From positions 1 through 17,334 of the forward strand of contig CADWAF010001012.1 in NCBI GenBank assembly GCA_902984215.1: a stretch of 17,334 bases of DNA, given 5' to 3'. Below, one piece after another: positions 6,438 through 15,334 of this stretch. Below the pieces are notes generated by a model. That model made no database searches. It had not been told where the DNA came from and saw only the letters and a list, made by a program, of their open reading frames with translations. The number at the start of each line of letters is the position of its first letter. Within the stretch, counting starts at the first letter, position 1. The position numbers were made by a program, and so were the translations under genes. Source of the DNA: Willaertia magna. Lineage: Eukaryota; Heterolobosea; Eutetramitea; Acrasida; Naegleriidae.

Positions 6438-8663
6438 CTATATTACAGCCGTTTTCTTTTGTAACAATACAGCTTGTTCCCATCTTTTATATTCATCTGT
6501 TTGTAATAACCTCGTATAAGTATCATTTAAATTCTCCAAAATACATTCATGTAAACAACCGCTCAACCTTGAATAAGGAACTTTTTTCTCATTCATTAAA
6601 TTATGAAACTTTTTCTTGGCAGATGACGGGATATTTACTTGATACATTGAATAAGGTTTAATAAATATTTCTTCCATTTCTTGTAATTGTTCAATTGAAA
6701 CAGACCCTCTCTTTTTTAAATCAAATAATTTATAGTAAAGTAATAAATTTTCTAAAGAAAATTCTTTTTGACAATAATCATAAAAGAGACTTGCAAAATT
6801 ATTATCCAATAGTTTTTGTTCTAATTCTCCAACACTTGGCATTTGACGTGCATTTTTATCTAAATGTTTTTGTAAAAATTTAGCCAACTCAAACAACATT
6901 GACGTTCCTCCAAAATTCATGTACATACAAATACCAACTAAAATATTAAAAGCACCAATTAAATCACTTCTTTGTGAAGTTGGTATTGTACCTCCAACTA
7001 CTTCATCTAAACTTAATGGAATTAAAATTAACCATAAAGAAGCTGTGAGGACTAAAGAAATTAGATCAATTCTAATGTAAAAAGGATCGTCAAAGAATAA
7101 TAGATATTTTAAACCTTTTGTTTTTAGGATTTTTCTATTTAATATCATATCAAAAATTACTGAGACACTTCCTATAAAAGAACATACTGCAAAGGAGATA
7201 CATGTTATTGTATTTAAAACTAATGATTTGACATATGTCAAAAATACATTTTTAAAATAATCAATCATTCCTAAAAAAGGTAAAGAAATAAATAAAGGTA
7301 CAAGTAATGTGACTGCAATACCAAATGCAGTAGAAGCAAATATTTTATGCATTTGAATATATTTTGTTGTTTTTAAAATTGAATATAAATTTCTCAAATA
7401 AAAATATCTTAAAATAGTCATTGAATATAAAGAAATTATAAAAATCATTACAAAAATCTTTAAAGCAGGTGCAATCGTTCTACAAACATTATTAAACTGT
7501 GTAATTCCAAACATGTAATAACAAAAAAGTAAGAATGGACAAATATATGGGATTAATAATCTTCTCTTTAAGGAAGGTAAGTAAAAGGAGAATGCTAAAC
7601 CAAAATAGAAAAGAAACATTAATGAAGCTATTGAAATGTTCATAGAATCATATTGACCAATATCTTCTATACAGGCAGAGGATGGACATGAATGACAAGT
7701 GGCATTAAATAATTGTTGAAGAATTTCTTCATGTGTCATTGATTGACTTTGCCACAATGATTTTGGATTTTTCTGTTTTATATTTTTAATAGCTGTATTA
7801 ATATATGATAAATCTAAATGTAATTTAATATTAAATACTTGTTGTAATTTTTCTAAATCACTTGTTGTCATATTAAAATAATATCTTAACCAATTTGAAT
7901 CATGTGTAAAACAATCACTACTATTTTGATTTTTTAAAACTGATGTGACATTTGTCGTTAACTTTTTTATAATTTCAGAACTAATATCAACTTTAGAATT
8001 AACTTTTAAATGATAATTAATTAACTCTTTATCCAAAACATAAACTTTATATGGAATAAAAGGTAAAAAATTAAAATCAAAATAAGGTTGATACATCCTT
8101 TCATTATCACCATTCCTTAACGTTCTATTTTCTAATAAATATTTATCACCTTCAAAGATATCTCTTGTCTGACGTATCTCTTTAATAAATTGTCTAGAAC
8201 TTTCTCTTATATATCCATCGTATATTTCATAAGGACTACCATAATAACAATCACTATACCAGAAAGCAGCTGGGACTAATTCAATATTATTTGGGTAAAT
8301 TGTTGAAACGTATTTCACAATAAAATCATATTCAATTGGGTAAGCTAAGCGATACAGTCGAATGTCAACAATAGTGTTGTTATTATTTGTGCTGTTGTTA
8401 TTAATAACATTGTTGATATCTACTTGTTTGGCTTTTAAAGATGTTAAATAATACCAATATTCTACACCTATAATAGTGTCATTATTTTGTAATTGATTTA
8501 TAGGTTTTGAAGCATAAAAGTTTGTGTTATTGACATTTAATTGTGAATAGGTCACATCTATAAGTTTTGTGAACAAGAAAATAAAGAAAAGAAGTAGTGA
8601 TAGTGGCAGCGGTGACTGTCGGTGGGAATAGACAAATGACTGTTGTTGTTTGGGGAAGGACAT
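6438..8663 (-). CDS. Seven-transmembrane receptor-like protein with C-terminal RGS domain
   Basis: This intronless 741-residue protein has a hydrophobic signal segment (about 20-38, ending TYSQ) and a lumenal or extracellular region of about 300 residues. That region holds several N-glycosylation sequons and at least five Cys (139, 251, 323, 326, 331). Seven hydrophobic helices follow (about 341-363, 368-386, 396-418, 443-465, 483-505, 532-552, 567-590), then an RGS domain (about 611-730; LEQKLLDNNFASLFYDYCQK, EFSLENLLLYYK). RGS domains accelerate GTP hydrolysis on G-alpha subunits, so a receptor that itself terminates G-protein signalling at the plasma membrane is the likely role, as in plant AtRGS1. 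The ligand is unknown and I do not recognise the ectodomain fold. The start Met (8663) directly precedes the signal region. The stop is TAG, the only non-TAA stop among the intact genes. Confidence 0.85.
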   Translation of the reverse strand: MSFPKQQQSFVYSHRQSPLPLSLLLFFIFLFTKLIDVTYSQLNVNNTNFYASKPINQLQNNDTIIGVEYWYYLTSLKAKQVDINNVINNNSTNNNNTIVDIRLYRLAYPIEYDFIVKYVSTIYPNNIELVPAAFWYSDCYYGSPYEIYDGYIRESSRQFIKEIRQTRDIFEGDKYLLENRTLRNGDNERMYQPYFDFNFLPFIPYKVYVLDKELINYHLKVNSKVDISSEIIKKLTTNVTSVLKNQNSSDCFTHDSNWLRYYFNMTTSDLEKLQQVFNIKLHLDLSYINTAIKNIKQKNPKSLWQSQSMTHEEILQQLFNATCHSCPSSACIEDIGQYDSMNISIASLMFLFYFGLAFSFYLPSLKRRLLIPYICPFLLFCYYMFGITQFNNVCRTIAPALKIFVMIFIISLYSMTILRYFYLRNLYSILKTTKYIQMHKIFASTAFGIAVTLLVPLFISLPFLGMIDYFKNVFLTYVKSLVLNTITCISFAVCSFIGSVSVIFDMILNRKILKTKGLKYLLFFDDPFYIRIDLISLVLTASLWLILIPLSLDEVVGGTIPTSQRSDLIGAFNILVGICMYMNFGGTSMLFELAKFLQKHLDKNARQMPSVGELEQKLLDNNFASLFYDYCQKEFSLENLLLYYKLFDLKKRGSVSIEQLQEMEEIFIKPYSMYQVNIPSSAKKKFHNLMNEKKVPYSRLSGCLHECILENLNDTYTRLLQTDEYKRWEQAVLLQKKTAVI

Positions 8664-9056
8664 TAGTTATTTTTTAATTAATAACAAAAGAGGAAAACAA
8701 ATTTTCAACACCCTTTGAAAATGATTTTCGCAACGAAAATGCAACGTTGATGGGGATGGAAAATTAATGCCGAAAACAGTCTCCCAAAAGATTTTCACAC
8801 CCCTTCTCATAAATTGTTTACTTGTTATTAACTTATTGCTATATTCCCCACAGCACAAAACCCTCACTCGTAAATAATTCTAAGAGAAACAAACCCAACA
8901 AAACCGCAACCAACCCGCCCCACCAAATATAGCTGAAAACAGGTCCCCGTACCACCACAACATTAACAATCCATAAAGCCTTAAAAAATAAAAACATACA
9001 ATAAACCATGCTAACGGTGATAATACAAATGAATAGATGATTCTTGAGGTGATATC
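8664..9056. promoter_or_regulatory. Shared upstream region of the RGS receptor and tRNA-Glu(UUC)
   Basis: No supported gene. The receptor (leftward) and tRNA-Glu(UUC) (rightward) diverge from here. A short open frame at 8667-8867 on the minus strand resembles no protein and is probably leader. The stretch 8881-8980 is strongly C-over-G skewed on the plus strand, unlike its surroundings. No promoter element can be assigned. Confidence 0.3.
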
Positions 9057-9143
9057 TCCCGCATAGTCCAGTGGCTAGGATACCTGGCTTTCATTGAAGT
9101 GAAAAGACCCCAGGAGGCCCGGGTTCGATTCCCGGTGTGGGAA
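9057..9143 (+). tRNA. tRNA-Glu(UUC) with 15-nt intron
   Basis: Acceptor stem TCCCGCA/TGTGGGA, D arm GTCC/GGAT, anticodon stem CCTGG (9083-9087)/CCAGG (9110-9114), T arm CCGGG/CCCGG around TTCGATT, discriminator A. The anticodon loop reads CTTTCA, then a 15-nt insertion (9094-9108), then C, so the insertion lies one base 3' of the anticodon TTC. That is the canonical place for introns removed by the tRNA splicing endonuclease. Spliced length is 72 nt. It decodes GAA, frequent in the acidic proteins here. The sister tRNA-Glu(CUC) has no intron. Confidence 0.95.
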
Positions 9144-9144
9144 A

Positions 9145-9150
9145 TTTTTT
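9145..9150 (+). terminator. Pol III T-tract after tRNA-Glu(UUC)
   Basis: Six T residues start two bases after the discriminator base, a typical RNA polymerase III terminator. Confidence 0.8.
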
Positions 9151-9302
9151 AATTTACAATGTGTTGTGGTAGGGCGGAAAATACATGAAGAAAATTTTCA
9201 TCTATTACGCGTGTTACTGTTTGGTTGTGAGTTTAAATCAGGACAATCATTGTTCAAAATAACTAGTTTTTTTCTGTTGACGACCACTTGGGTTAATTAA
9301 TG

Positions 9303-9435
9303 AGACGATTAGTATTAGAGTGTAAGTTTACTCTTTTGTACGAATTATTGACAACCTTTTCTCGATCCTTTGTGGATTCTTTTGAAAATTGGTTAAAACA
9401 GACACGAGAATCCAACACTTGATCGTCTGCTTTTT
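9303..9435 (+). ncRNA. Candidate structured small RNA (no known family)
   Basis: Positions 9303-9312 (AGACGATTAG) can pair with 9419-9428 (TTGATCGTCT) over 10 bp with two G-U pairs, closing a region of about 126 nt. Inside, TTCTCG (9359-9364) pairs with CGAGAA (9405-9410). A competing 8-bp pairing is 9373-9380 with 9407-9414. A small hairpin lies near 9319-9334. Five T residues at 9431-9435 could end a Pol III transcript. No A or B box matches well and I recognise no family. It may instead be leader or promoter of the SAM-domain gene. The rest of the gap 9151-9497 shows nothing else. Confidence 0.22.
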
Positions 9436-9497
9436 CTGAAAAAAGTACCTCAAATCTTCTACCTGTGTGTTGCTGTCTGTTGTTATTTCTGGCAATA

Positions 9498-9968
9498 ATG
9501 AAACCATCTAATTTTAATTCATCTTCGTCACGAAATAAATCTTTTGAAGAGAAAGATTTAATAGATTGGACAGAACAAGATGTTTGTGATTGTATTAAAC
9601 ATCTTAATAGAATAACAGTGACTTGTAATTATTCCTCTAACTTTTTTAGAAGTAAATCTTCTTTTAATAATAATAAAACTAACGACAGAATAGTTATAGA
9701 TCTTTCTAAAATTGCTTTCCTCTTTAAACTACACTGTATACAAGGAGAAGATTTGTTGCACTTAACGTCACAAGATCTAGTTGAATTATTTACAATTTTT
9801 GATGAAGAGATATGTAACTCACCACAAGAAAAAGATCAATTGATGGAAATCAGTTCTTATCTAAGATCTCAATTTTTCGGAAATCCTTTACTTTTTGAAA
9901 ACTTTATAAACCAATTTCATAATCAAATTACTAACTACATTGATTCATTAGGTACTAGGAACGCATAA
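9498..9968 (+). CDS. SAM-domain-like protein
   Basis: A small intronless protein of 156 residues from the ATG at 9498; the frame is open upstream to 9465 but has no ATG there. Residues about 23-118 look like a sterile alpha motif domain: DLIDWTEQDVCDCIKHL opens it, and CIQGEDLLHLTSQDLVELF matches the SAM core (I-x-G-x-x-LL-x-L-x-x-x-DL). A Ser/Asn-rich loop of about 30 residues (FRSKSSFNNNKTND) seems inserted between the first and later helices. SAM domains mediate protein-protein or sometimes RNA binding; no catalytic part is present, so an adaptor role is a guess. The short C-terminal helix region (FENFINQFHNQITNYI) is unassigned. No partner is suggested by the neighbours. Confidence 0.65.
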   Translation: MKPSNFNSSSSRNKSFEEKDLIDWTEQDVCDCIKHLNRITVTCNYSSNFFRSKSSFNNNKTNDRIVIDLSKIAFLFKLHCIQGEDLLHLTSQDLVELFTIFDEEICNSPQEKDQLMEISSYLRSQFFGNPLLFENFINQFHNQITNYIDSLGTRNA

Positions 9969-10303
9969 TAACTAACGAATCAAGCGATTAATTCCTTAAT
10001 TTTCCAAGAGTTTTTTTTTGACAACTTTACAATGTTAAGCCTTAATTTTTTTTGTCACACTCAACTTTACAACTTTCAGGCATTTTCATTCACAAACATT
10101 TTTATTTAGTTTGTTTTTTAGAGTTTTTTTGACTATTATTATTAATTTGTTCTCAAAAACAATTACCATTAGCATAACCAAACAAATAATAATAATAAAC
10201 ACAACTAACTTTCACACAACTATTTTTTTAATCCTTTCTTTCTACTGTCAGTGCAGAGCTTTAATGTGAAAAAATTGGTTCAAGTAAAATATTGAAAAAA
10301 AAA
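9969..10303. promoter_or_regulatory. Intergenic region upstream of the helicase gene
   Basis: No gene seen. The stretch holds long T-runs and a short direct repeat CAACTTTACAA (10022-10032 and 10062-10072), each preceded by a T-run, plus AAT/ATT trinucleotide tracts near 10136 and 10187. It must contain the 3' end of the SAM-domain transcript and the helicase promoter; neither can be placed precisely. Confidence 0.3.
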
Positions 10304-13219
10304 ATGCCAAAAAGCAGTAAAAAAATAAATTATTTTGGGGATTCCTCTTCTTCTTCCGATTCTGAACAAGAAAAGGATAGTAATAATAAGGATATAGATA
10401 CTATTGAAAGAGAGAAGGAGATTATTGAAAAGGAACAAATTAAAAAAAATACATCTGGAATTCAAGGCTTTCTTTTAACTAATAATATTTCAACTACAAA
10501 TAAACAAAACAATGAAACTAAAACTGATAAAAAAAAAGAAGATGAGTTACCTAAAGGTTGGTTAGATAATAATATTGACATTTCCGATAGTGAAGAAGAA
10601 GAAGATTTAAAAAAAGGAAAGAAGAAAAAATCAATATTTGAAGAGGAACAAGAATTTTATTTAAGTTCTTCTTCGGAAATAGATGAAGATAAATTAATGG
10701 AAGAATTAAATAATAAACTTTTTAAAAAAACAAAAAAGAAGAGAATAAGGTTAAATAGACTAAAAAATAAACAATTAAATACTCAAACAATTAATAAACA
10801 AGAAGAAGAAGAAGAAGATAATAATAAACAAGAAGAAGATAACAATGAAATAAGTGAAGAAGAAGAAGATGATGATGATGAAATGGAAATTGATGAAGCC
10901 TTTAAAATGTCAACAGAAGTAGATGAATCTCTATTCACAATGAAACCAAAAAGAGTATTTCATTCTTCTTCTAACAAGGAAGAAAAAGAAAATAAAAAGA
11001 ATGAAAATATTTTAATTACGGATGTAGAAGATGCAGATAGATTAACACCATTTCCACATATAGAAAATTGGAAATCATTTGGGTTAGATCGTAGATTATT
11101 AATTTCAATTCATGATATTGGATTTCATGAACCGACTAGAATTCAACAAATTGCAATTCCAATAATTTTAGGTGGAAGAGATGTTATTTGTAATTCACCA
11201 ACAGGTACTGGTAAAACTGCTGCAATATTAATACCTATTTTACAAATGATTTTACAAGAACGTAATGTTGTTAGAGAATTTAATAATGATTTAAATAATT
11301 TAAATAATCAAAAAAGTAAAGTAATTTATTTTGCGCCAACTAATGAATTATGTTCACAAGTATATCAACAATGGAAGGTATTAGCAAAATATTGTCAAAA
11401 TGAATGTCCTTGTTTGGTAATTGATGCCAATTTTGAAGTTGAAAATTTTCAAAGAATGAATCCATCTATAATAATTACAACACCTGAAAATTTATTAAAA
11501 TTTTTAAAATATGATTTACAAATAAGTAATAGTAATACTAAACTATTAAAAGAATCATTAAAATTAATTGTAATTGATGAAGGAGATCATATAATGAACA
11601 AACAACAAGAATTAATTAAAACGATAATTCAAAACTATTTTTCTGGATTATTCCAATGTATTTTATCAAGTGCTACAATGGAAGAGAAAGAAGCAATCAC
11701 ATTAAAAGAATATTTATTAAAAAACCCAATAAGAATTAAATTAAATAGAAAAGAAAATTATATGGAAGGAAAATTAATTCAATATTATATACAATTAAAA
11801 CAAAAACAAGGATATAGAGAAGAATTATCAATGACATATTATTTAATTAGACATAAATTTTATGGTGGAAGAGTTATTGTTTATGTTTCAACTAATAGAT
11901 TACTTAAAGTATATACTACTTTAAGATCATTAGGTATTAATTGTGTAATGTTTGCTTATTACTTCCCTACAATATCTAAATTAGATATTATTAAATTATT
12001 TAACCAAAATAAATATCAAGTATTAGTTGCAACAATGGAAACTGAAGAAATGTTATTAGGACACAGTGAAGGTAAATCAGCACTATTTAATGTAATTGAA
12101 AATGATCTAGTTAATCATATTAAAAGAAAAGAACATACACAATATGGTATTGAAAATACACAATTAGCTAGAGGAATAGATTTCCAAAGAGTGGCAGGTG
12201 TAATCTATTTTGATTTACCAAATTCTTTAACACAATATATTCATGGTGTTGGTAGAACAGCACGTGCCGGAAATGTAGGTATTTCAATTACTTTAGTTAC
12301 ACCACATAGTTCAGCGCATTGGTTATTATTAAAAGGTGCAATTGAAAAGAATTATGAACAAGAGATTGAAGAATATCCTTATATAGATGATCATTCATTA
12401 GTTTATGAAAAGGATTATACAATTGGTTTAATTGAATCACAAATGAATGAACCTGCTTTAATTAGACAATCTTTACAACATGAGATGAATAATGCCAATT
12501 ATTTAAAAGAAGGTAAATCTGCTAATCATGAAATGAGGTTGGGTATTTCCATTAGGAATGAAGATTTTAAGAATAGTAATAATCAATTAATTGTTAAACA
12601 AGATCCAATATTATTAAAAGCTGGAATGTTAGCTAATATTACATCTGAAGGAAATTTAATTAAAAGTCAATATGATACTTATTCTAAAACAAAAGATATT
12701 TCTAAAGAGTTATTACCTATAAGAACTTTAAATACTTATCATAATAGATTTGATCCACTTTATCAATTTCAAAATCCATTTATTGAATTATCTAAGAAGA
12801 GGTTAGAAAAGACTTTTTTGAAAGATGGTAAAACAAGTTATGCAATGAAAGAGAAGATTAAGAGAATTAAAACTGGTTTGGAAAGAAGTGATTTATTATT
12901 ACCTCATAAGAAGTATTTTAAGGATGGATTGAAGGGAAGTGATAATAATGGTGATGAAAATAATGAAGAAGACATGGATGAAGAGAATAAAGAAGAGAGG
13001 AATGAGGGTAGAAGATATTTTAATAAATCTGAAAGATATAATGACAATAAGGAAGAGAGTAGTAGAGGAGGTATTAAGGACTTTATTGATAAGAACTCCA
13101 ATTATAACAATAACAATAGAAGAAAAAACAATGATAATAATGCTCCAAAAGATTACTTTGAAAAAGTCACACGTGCCAGTAATACTTCTAAAAAGTTCAA
13201 TAAATTCTCAAATAAATAA
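10304..13219 (+). CDS. DEAD-box-type RNA helicase, DDX56/Dbp9-like
   Basis: A 971-residue intronless protein starting at the ATG in the context AAAAAAATGCC. Residues 1-240 are a low-complexity acidic/basic region. The helicase core spans about 255-680: Q motif (FHEPTRIQQIAIP), motif I SPTGTGKTA, Ia APTNELCSQ, Ib TTPENLLK, II VIDEGDHI, III SSAT, V ARGIDFQ and VI HGVGRTARAG. The roughly 40-residue insertion between motifs IV and V, ending near QYG and then ARGIDF..V..VIYFDLP, is what suggests the DDX56/Dbp9 group, nucleolar helicases of large-subunit rRNA maturation. Deviations are DEGD for DEAD, Asn for Arg in PTREL, EN for GR in TPGR, and Gly for the first Arg of HRxGR. The C-terminus (about 870-971) is Lys/Arg/Asn-rich and probably binds RNA or directs it to the nucleolus. 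A lineage-specific divergent helicase is the alternative. Confidence 0.82.
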   Translation: MPKSSKKINYFGDSSSSSDSEQEKDSNNKDIDTIEREKEIIEKEQIKKNTSGIQGFLLTNNISTTNKQNNETKTDKKKEDELPKGWLDNNIDISDSEEEEDLKKGKKKKSIFEEEQEFYLSSSSEIDEDKLMEELNNKLFKKTKKKRIRLNRLKNKQLNTQTINKQEEEEEDNNKQEEDNNEISEEEEDDDDEMEIDEAFKMSTEVDESLFTMKPKRVFHSSSNKEEKENKKNENILITDVEDADRLTPFPHIENWKSFGLDRRLLISIHDIGFHEPTRIQQIAIPIILGGRDVICNSPTGTGKTAAILIPILQMILQERNVVREFNNDLNNLNNQKSKVIYFAPTNELCSQVYQQWKVLAKYCQNECPCLVIDANFEVENFQRMNPSIIITTPENLLKFLKYDLQISNSNTKLLKESLKLIVIDEGDHIMNKQQELIKTIIQNYFSGLFQCILSSATMEEKEAITLKEYLLKNPIRIKLNRKENYMEGKLIQYYIQLKQKQGYREELSMTYYLIRHKFYGGRVIVYVSTNRLLKVYTTLRSLGINCVMFAYYFPTISKLDIIKLFNQNKYQVLVATMETEEMLLGHSEGKSALFNVIENDLVNHIKRKEHTQYGIENTQLARGIDFQRVAGVIYFDLPNSLTQYIHGVGRTARAGNVGISITLVTPHSSAHWLLLKGAIEKNYEQEIEEYPYIDDHSLVYEKDYTIGLIESQMNEPALIRQSLQHEMNNANYLKEGKSANHEMRLGISIRNEDFKNSNNQLIVKQDPILLKAGMLANITSEGNLIKSQYDTYSKTKDISKELLPIRTLNTYHNRFDPLYQFQNPFIELSKKRLEKTFLKDGKTSYAMKEKIKRIKTGLERSDLLLPHKKYFKDGLKGSDNNGDENNEEDMDEENKEERNEGRRYFNKSERYNDNKEESSRGGIKDFIDKNSNYNNNNRRKNNDNNAPKDYFEKVTRASNTSKKFNKFSNK

Positions 13220-13245
13220 ATGTCAACATTTGGCCAAGCATTGAT

Positions 13246-13479
13246 ATGAGAAGAGTTTACAAAATAACAAAAAATAAGATGAATGCTACGCTGGTTGGAT
13301 TTATTGACGTTTTCTTTAACAACCCATACTTGAATCAAGCAATTAAATTGTTGACTGTTCCTTTTCTTATCGTTGTAATAAGTTTGGCTTTGTGTTTTAT
13401 GGCTTTTATTCTAGTTTTATGTTCCAATAGTATAACTTCAACAAAAAAAGAAGAATTTAATAAAAAAAAAGTAGAATAA
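13246..13479 (+). CDS. Small single-pass membrane protein, unknown
   Basis: A 77-residue open frame beginning only 26 bp after the helicase stop. An internal ATG at 13279 (residue 12, MNATLVGFIDVFF) could be the true start, giving 66 aa. One strong hydrophobic segment (about 36-60, LTVPFLIVVISLALCFMAFI) is followed by a Lys-rich tail (TKKEEFNKKKVE) ending in TAA TAA. The arrangement resembles small tail-anchored or single-pass endomembrane proteins, but I do not recognise a family. The hydrophobic run and basic tail are better than expected for a random frame. It converges with the kinase gene, with 41 bp between stops. Confidence 0.5.
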   Translation: MRRVYKITKNKMNATLVGFIDVFFNNPYLNQAIKLLTVPFLIVVISLALCFMAFILVLCSNSITSTKKEEFNKKKVE

Positions 13480-13520
13480 TAAATATATCTACAACTTTAT
13501 AATAAATTATATTGTACATC

Positions 13521-15334
13521 TTATTTGTTTAATAAATTTTTTAATTTATCATTTGTAATAACTCCTTCATCAACCTTAGTTGATATTCTTTGAACTACAG
13601 CTTCAATTAATGATTTACAGAGACCCTTATGTGAAGCCTCGGCCAATTGAAACCTTTCTGCTAAGTCATCTTGTGACATATCATATAGAGTTTCACATAA
13701 AATTTCAGAATATATCTGTTCAGTACTTTTTGTTGAACCTGTTGAGGAAATAGATGAATTATTTGAAGCAAAAGATGATGATGTAGTACTAACAGGTTTT
13801 GTTGGAGGTTTCTCATCATCTGATTCTTCATCAGAGTCATCATCGGAATCATCATCCGAGTCATTAAAATCAAATTTAAACTTATTTCCATTGTTATTGT
13901 TATTACTTGACTTGTTGCTATTAACACCAACCTTTTGCATTTGGGGTTCGTTAGTCTTCTTTGATTCTCTCACCGTTCCAAAGTCCCAAGCCATATTATT
14001 TCCTCTATTTACAACTGTTGCGCCACCTTCTTCATCATCATCTGAATCATCGGAATCATCAGAGTCTTCATCGGAATCATCTGAATCTTCAGAAGAATAT
14101 TGTCCTTTTGTTTTCTCTTCTTCTTGAGTTGGTTTAACATAATTTAACTTAACTTCAACTAATTCAGTTAATATTGTATTCTTTTTAGCTCCCTTTATAA
14201 ATTTATGTTTTAATAAATCTTTTGCACTAGGTCTAAGACTTGGTTCTTTCTCTAAACATGCTTCTATAAACTCTTTAAATTGTTTACTTGCTCTTGGATC
14301 TTCTAATCTTGGTGGATTTTCTCTTGGTATCTTTAACAAGGCTTGAAAAGGTTTTAAATTACTTAATGGTGGACTTCCTTTAAACATTTCATATGCAGTT
14401 ATACCAAGTGACCAAATATCAGCCTTTTCTGTATATCCTTGTCTAACAATTACTTCAGGTGCCATATACTAATCAAATACATTATTAATCGTAAAACAAA
14501 AGAAGAACTTAAAAACTTACGTAAGGAGTACCAACAAAAGTATATCTCTTTCTATTTCCCAAAGTAGATGTTAACTGACCGGAAACACCAAAATCTACAT
14601 TCAATAACCAATCCAATCATTAAATAACCAATTCATTAAATAACTAATTGATCAATTAAATAGATCTAAAACTTACCTCCAATTTTAATTTGACAATCTT
14701 TTGAAATTAAAATATTGGCAGATTTTATATCTCTATGAATTTTATTTTCAGTATGTAAATAATCCAAGCCTTTTAAAGTTTCTTTCATAATTACAGCAAT
14801 ATGTTTTTCATCTAAACCTATTGGTTCATTAGATTGATGTTGTTTCGTTAAAATTTCCATAATATCTTGTATAGAACATAATAATAGATCCATTACTATC
14901 CAAAGATAAGATCCATTAATAAAAGCACCATAAACTTTAACTACATATGGTGAGTTAGTACTCATTTGGACATGAACTTCTTTTTGGATATCTTCAATTT
15001 CATCTGTAGCTTCTTCTAGATCTATAATTTTAATGGCAACTGTTTCTCCTGTTAGTTTATTATATCCTTTCCTATTGATTATAAATTAAATAAATTAATA
15101 ATTAGAGAAGAAGATAGATAAAAAAGAAATTTACCAAACTTCGCCAAAGGCTCCTTCACCGATTTTTTCAATTTTTTCAACAGTTTCAGGAGATAGCTTT
15201 ATTTCCGAGTCAGTTCGATTCCGCTGCGTTGTGTTATTGTTCGAAAAATTAGATGGAGAAGTACTTGTGTTTGGTGAGGAACCAGAAGAAATTGAGTCCC
15301 TATTCTTTGTTCCTTTTAGTGAAAAGTGAGGCAT
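13521..15334 (-). CDS. Ste20-type protein kinase, germinal-centre kinase III (MST3/4-like)
   Basis: Four exons: 15334-15135, 15071-14677, 14594-14521, 14468-13521. The introns are 63, 82 and 52 nt (GTAAAT/GTAAGT donors, TAG acceptors). The joined frame encodes 538 aa. The kinase domain (about 54-315) has GEGAFGEVW, VAIKII (Lys81), the alpha-C Glu98, HRDIKSANIL (Asp181), DFG (Asp199), and an activation segment RYTFVGTPYYMAPE with a likely phosphorylated Thr217. Every splice join reconstructs a conserved motif, so the model is firm. All catalytic residues are present, so it should be an active Ser/Thr kinase. Similar kinases act in cytoskeleton, polarity and Hippo-like pathways. The tail carries two Ser/Asp repeats (about 348-371 and 425-441, SDD units suitable for casein kinase 2), an AWDFGTVR motif, and a C-terminal helical region. 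The N-terminal 50 residues are Ser/Thr/Asn-rich. Confidence 0.93.

Noticed and set aside
6419..6883. Plus-strand frames inside the RGS-encoding region
   Set aside because: Shadows of the conserved RGS domain on the other strand; no ATG-supported, recognisable product.
8667..8867. Small protein on the minus strand upstream of the receptor
   Set aside because: No recognisable domain, no coding-like composition, and it ends directly before the receptor start; probably leader sequence.
9303..9435. Y RNA
   Set aside because: The 3' end (CACTTGATCGTCT then T-run) faintly recalls vertebrate Y RNA ends, but the second conserved stem and its bulge cannot be drawn from the 5' side.
9303..9440. Box C/D snoRNA
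   Set aside because: A CTGA occurs near 9436, but there is no good RTGATGA C box paired with it by a short terminal stem.
12904..13101. Leu/Ser-rich protein antisense to the helicase C-terminus
   Set aside because: It is the mirror of a Glu/Lys/Asn-rich coding region; such repeats give long meaningless antisense frames.
13661..14127. Frames overlapping the acidic tail of the kinase (both strands)
   Set aside because: They arise from the Ser/Asp-repeat codons read in other frames; the kinase frame is supported by domain homology and splice joins.
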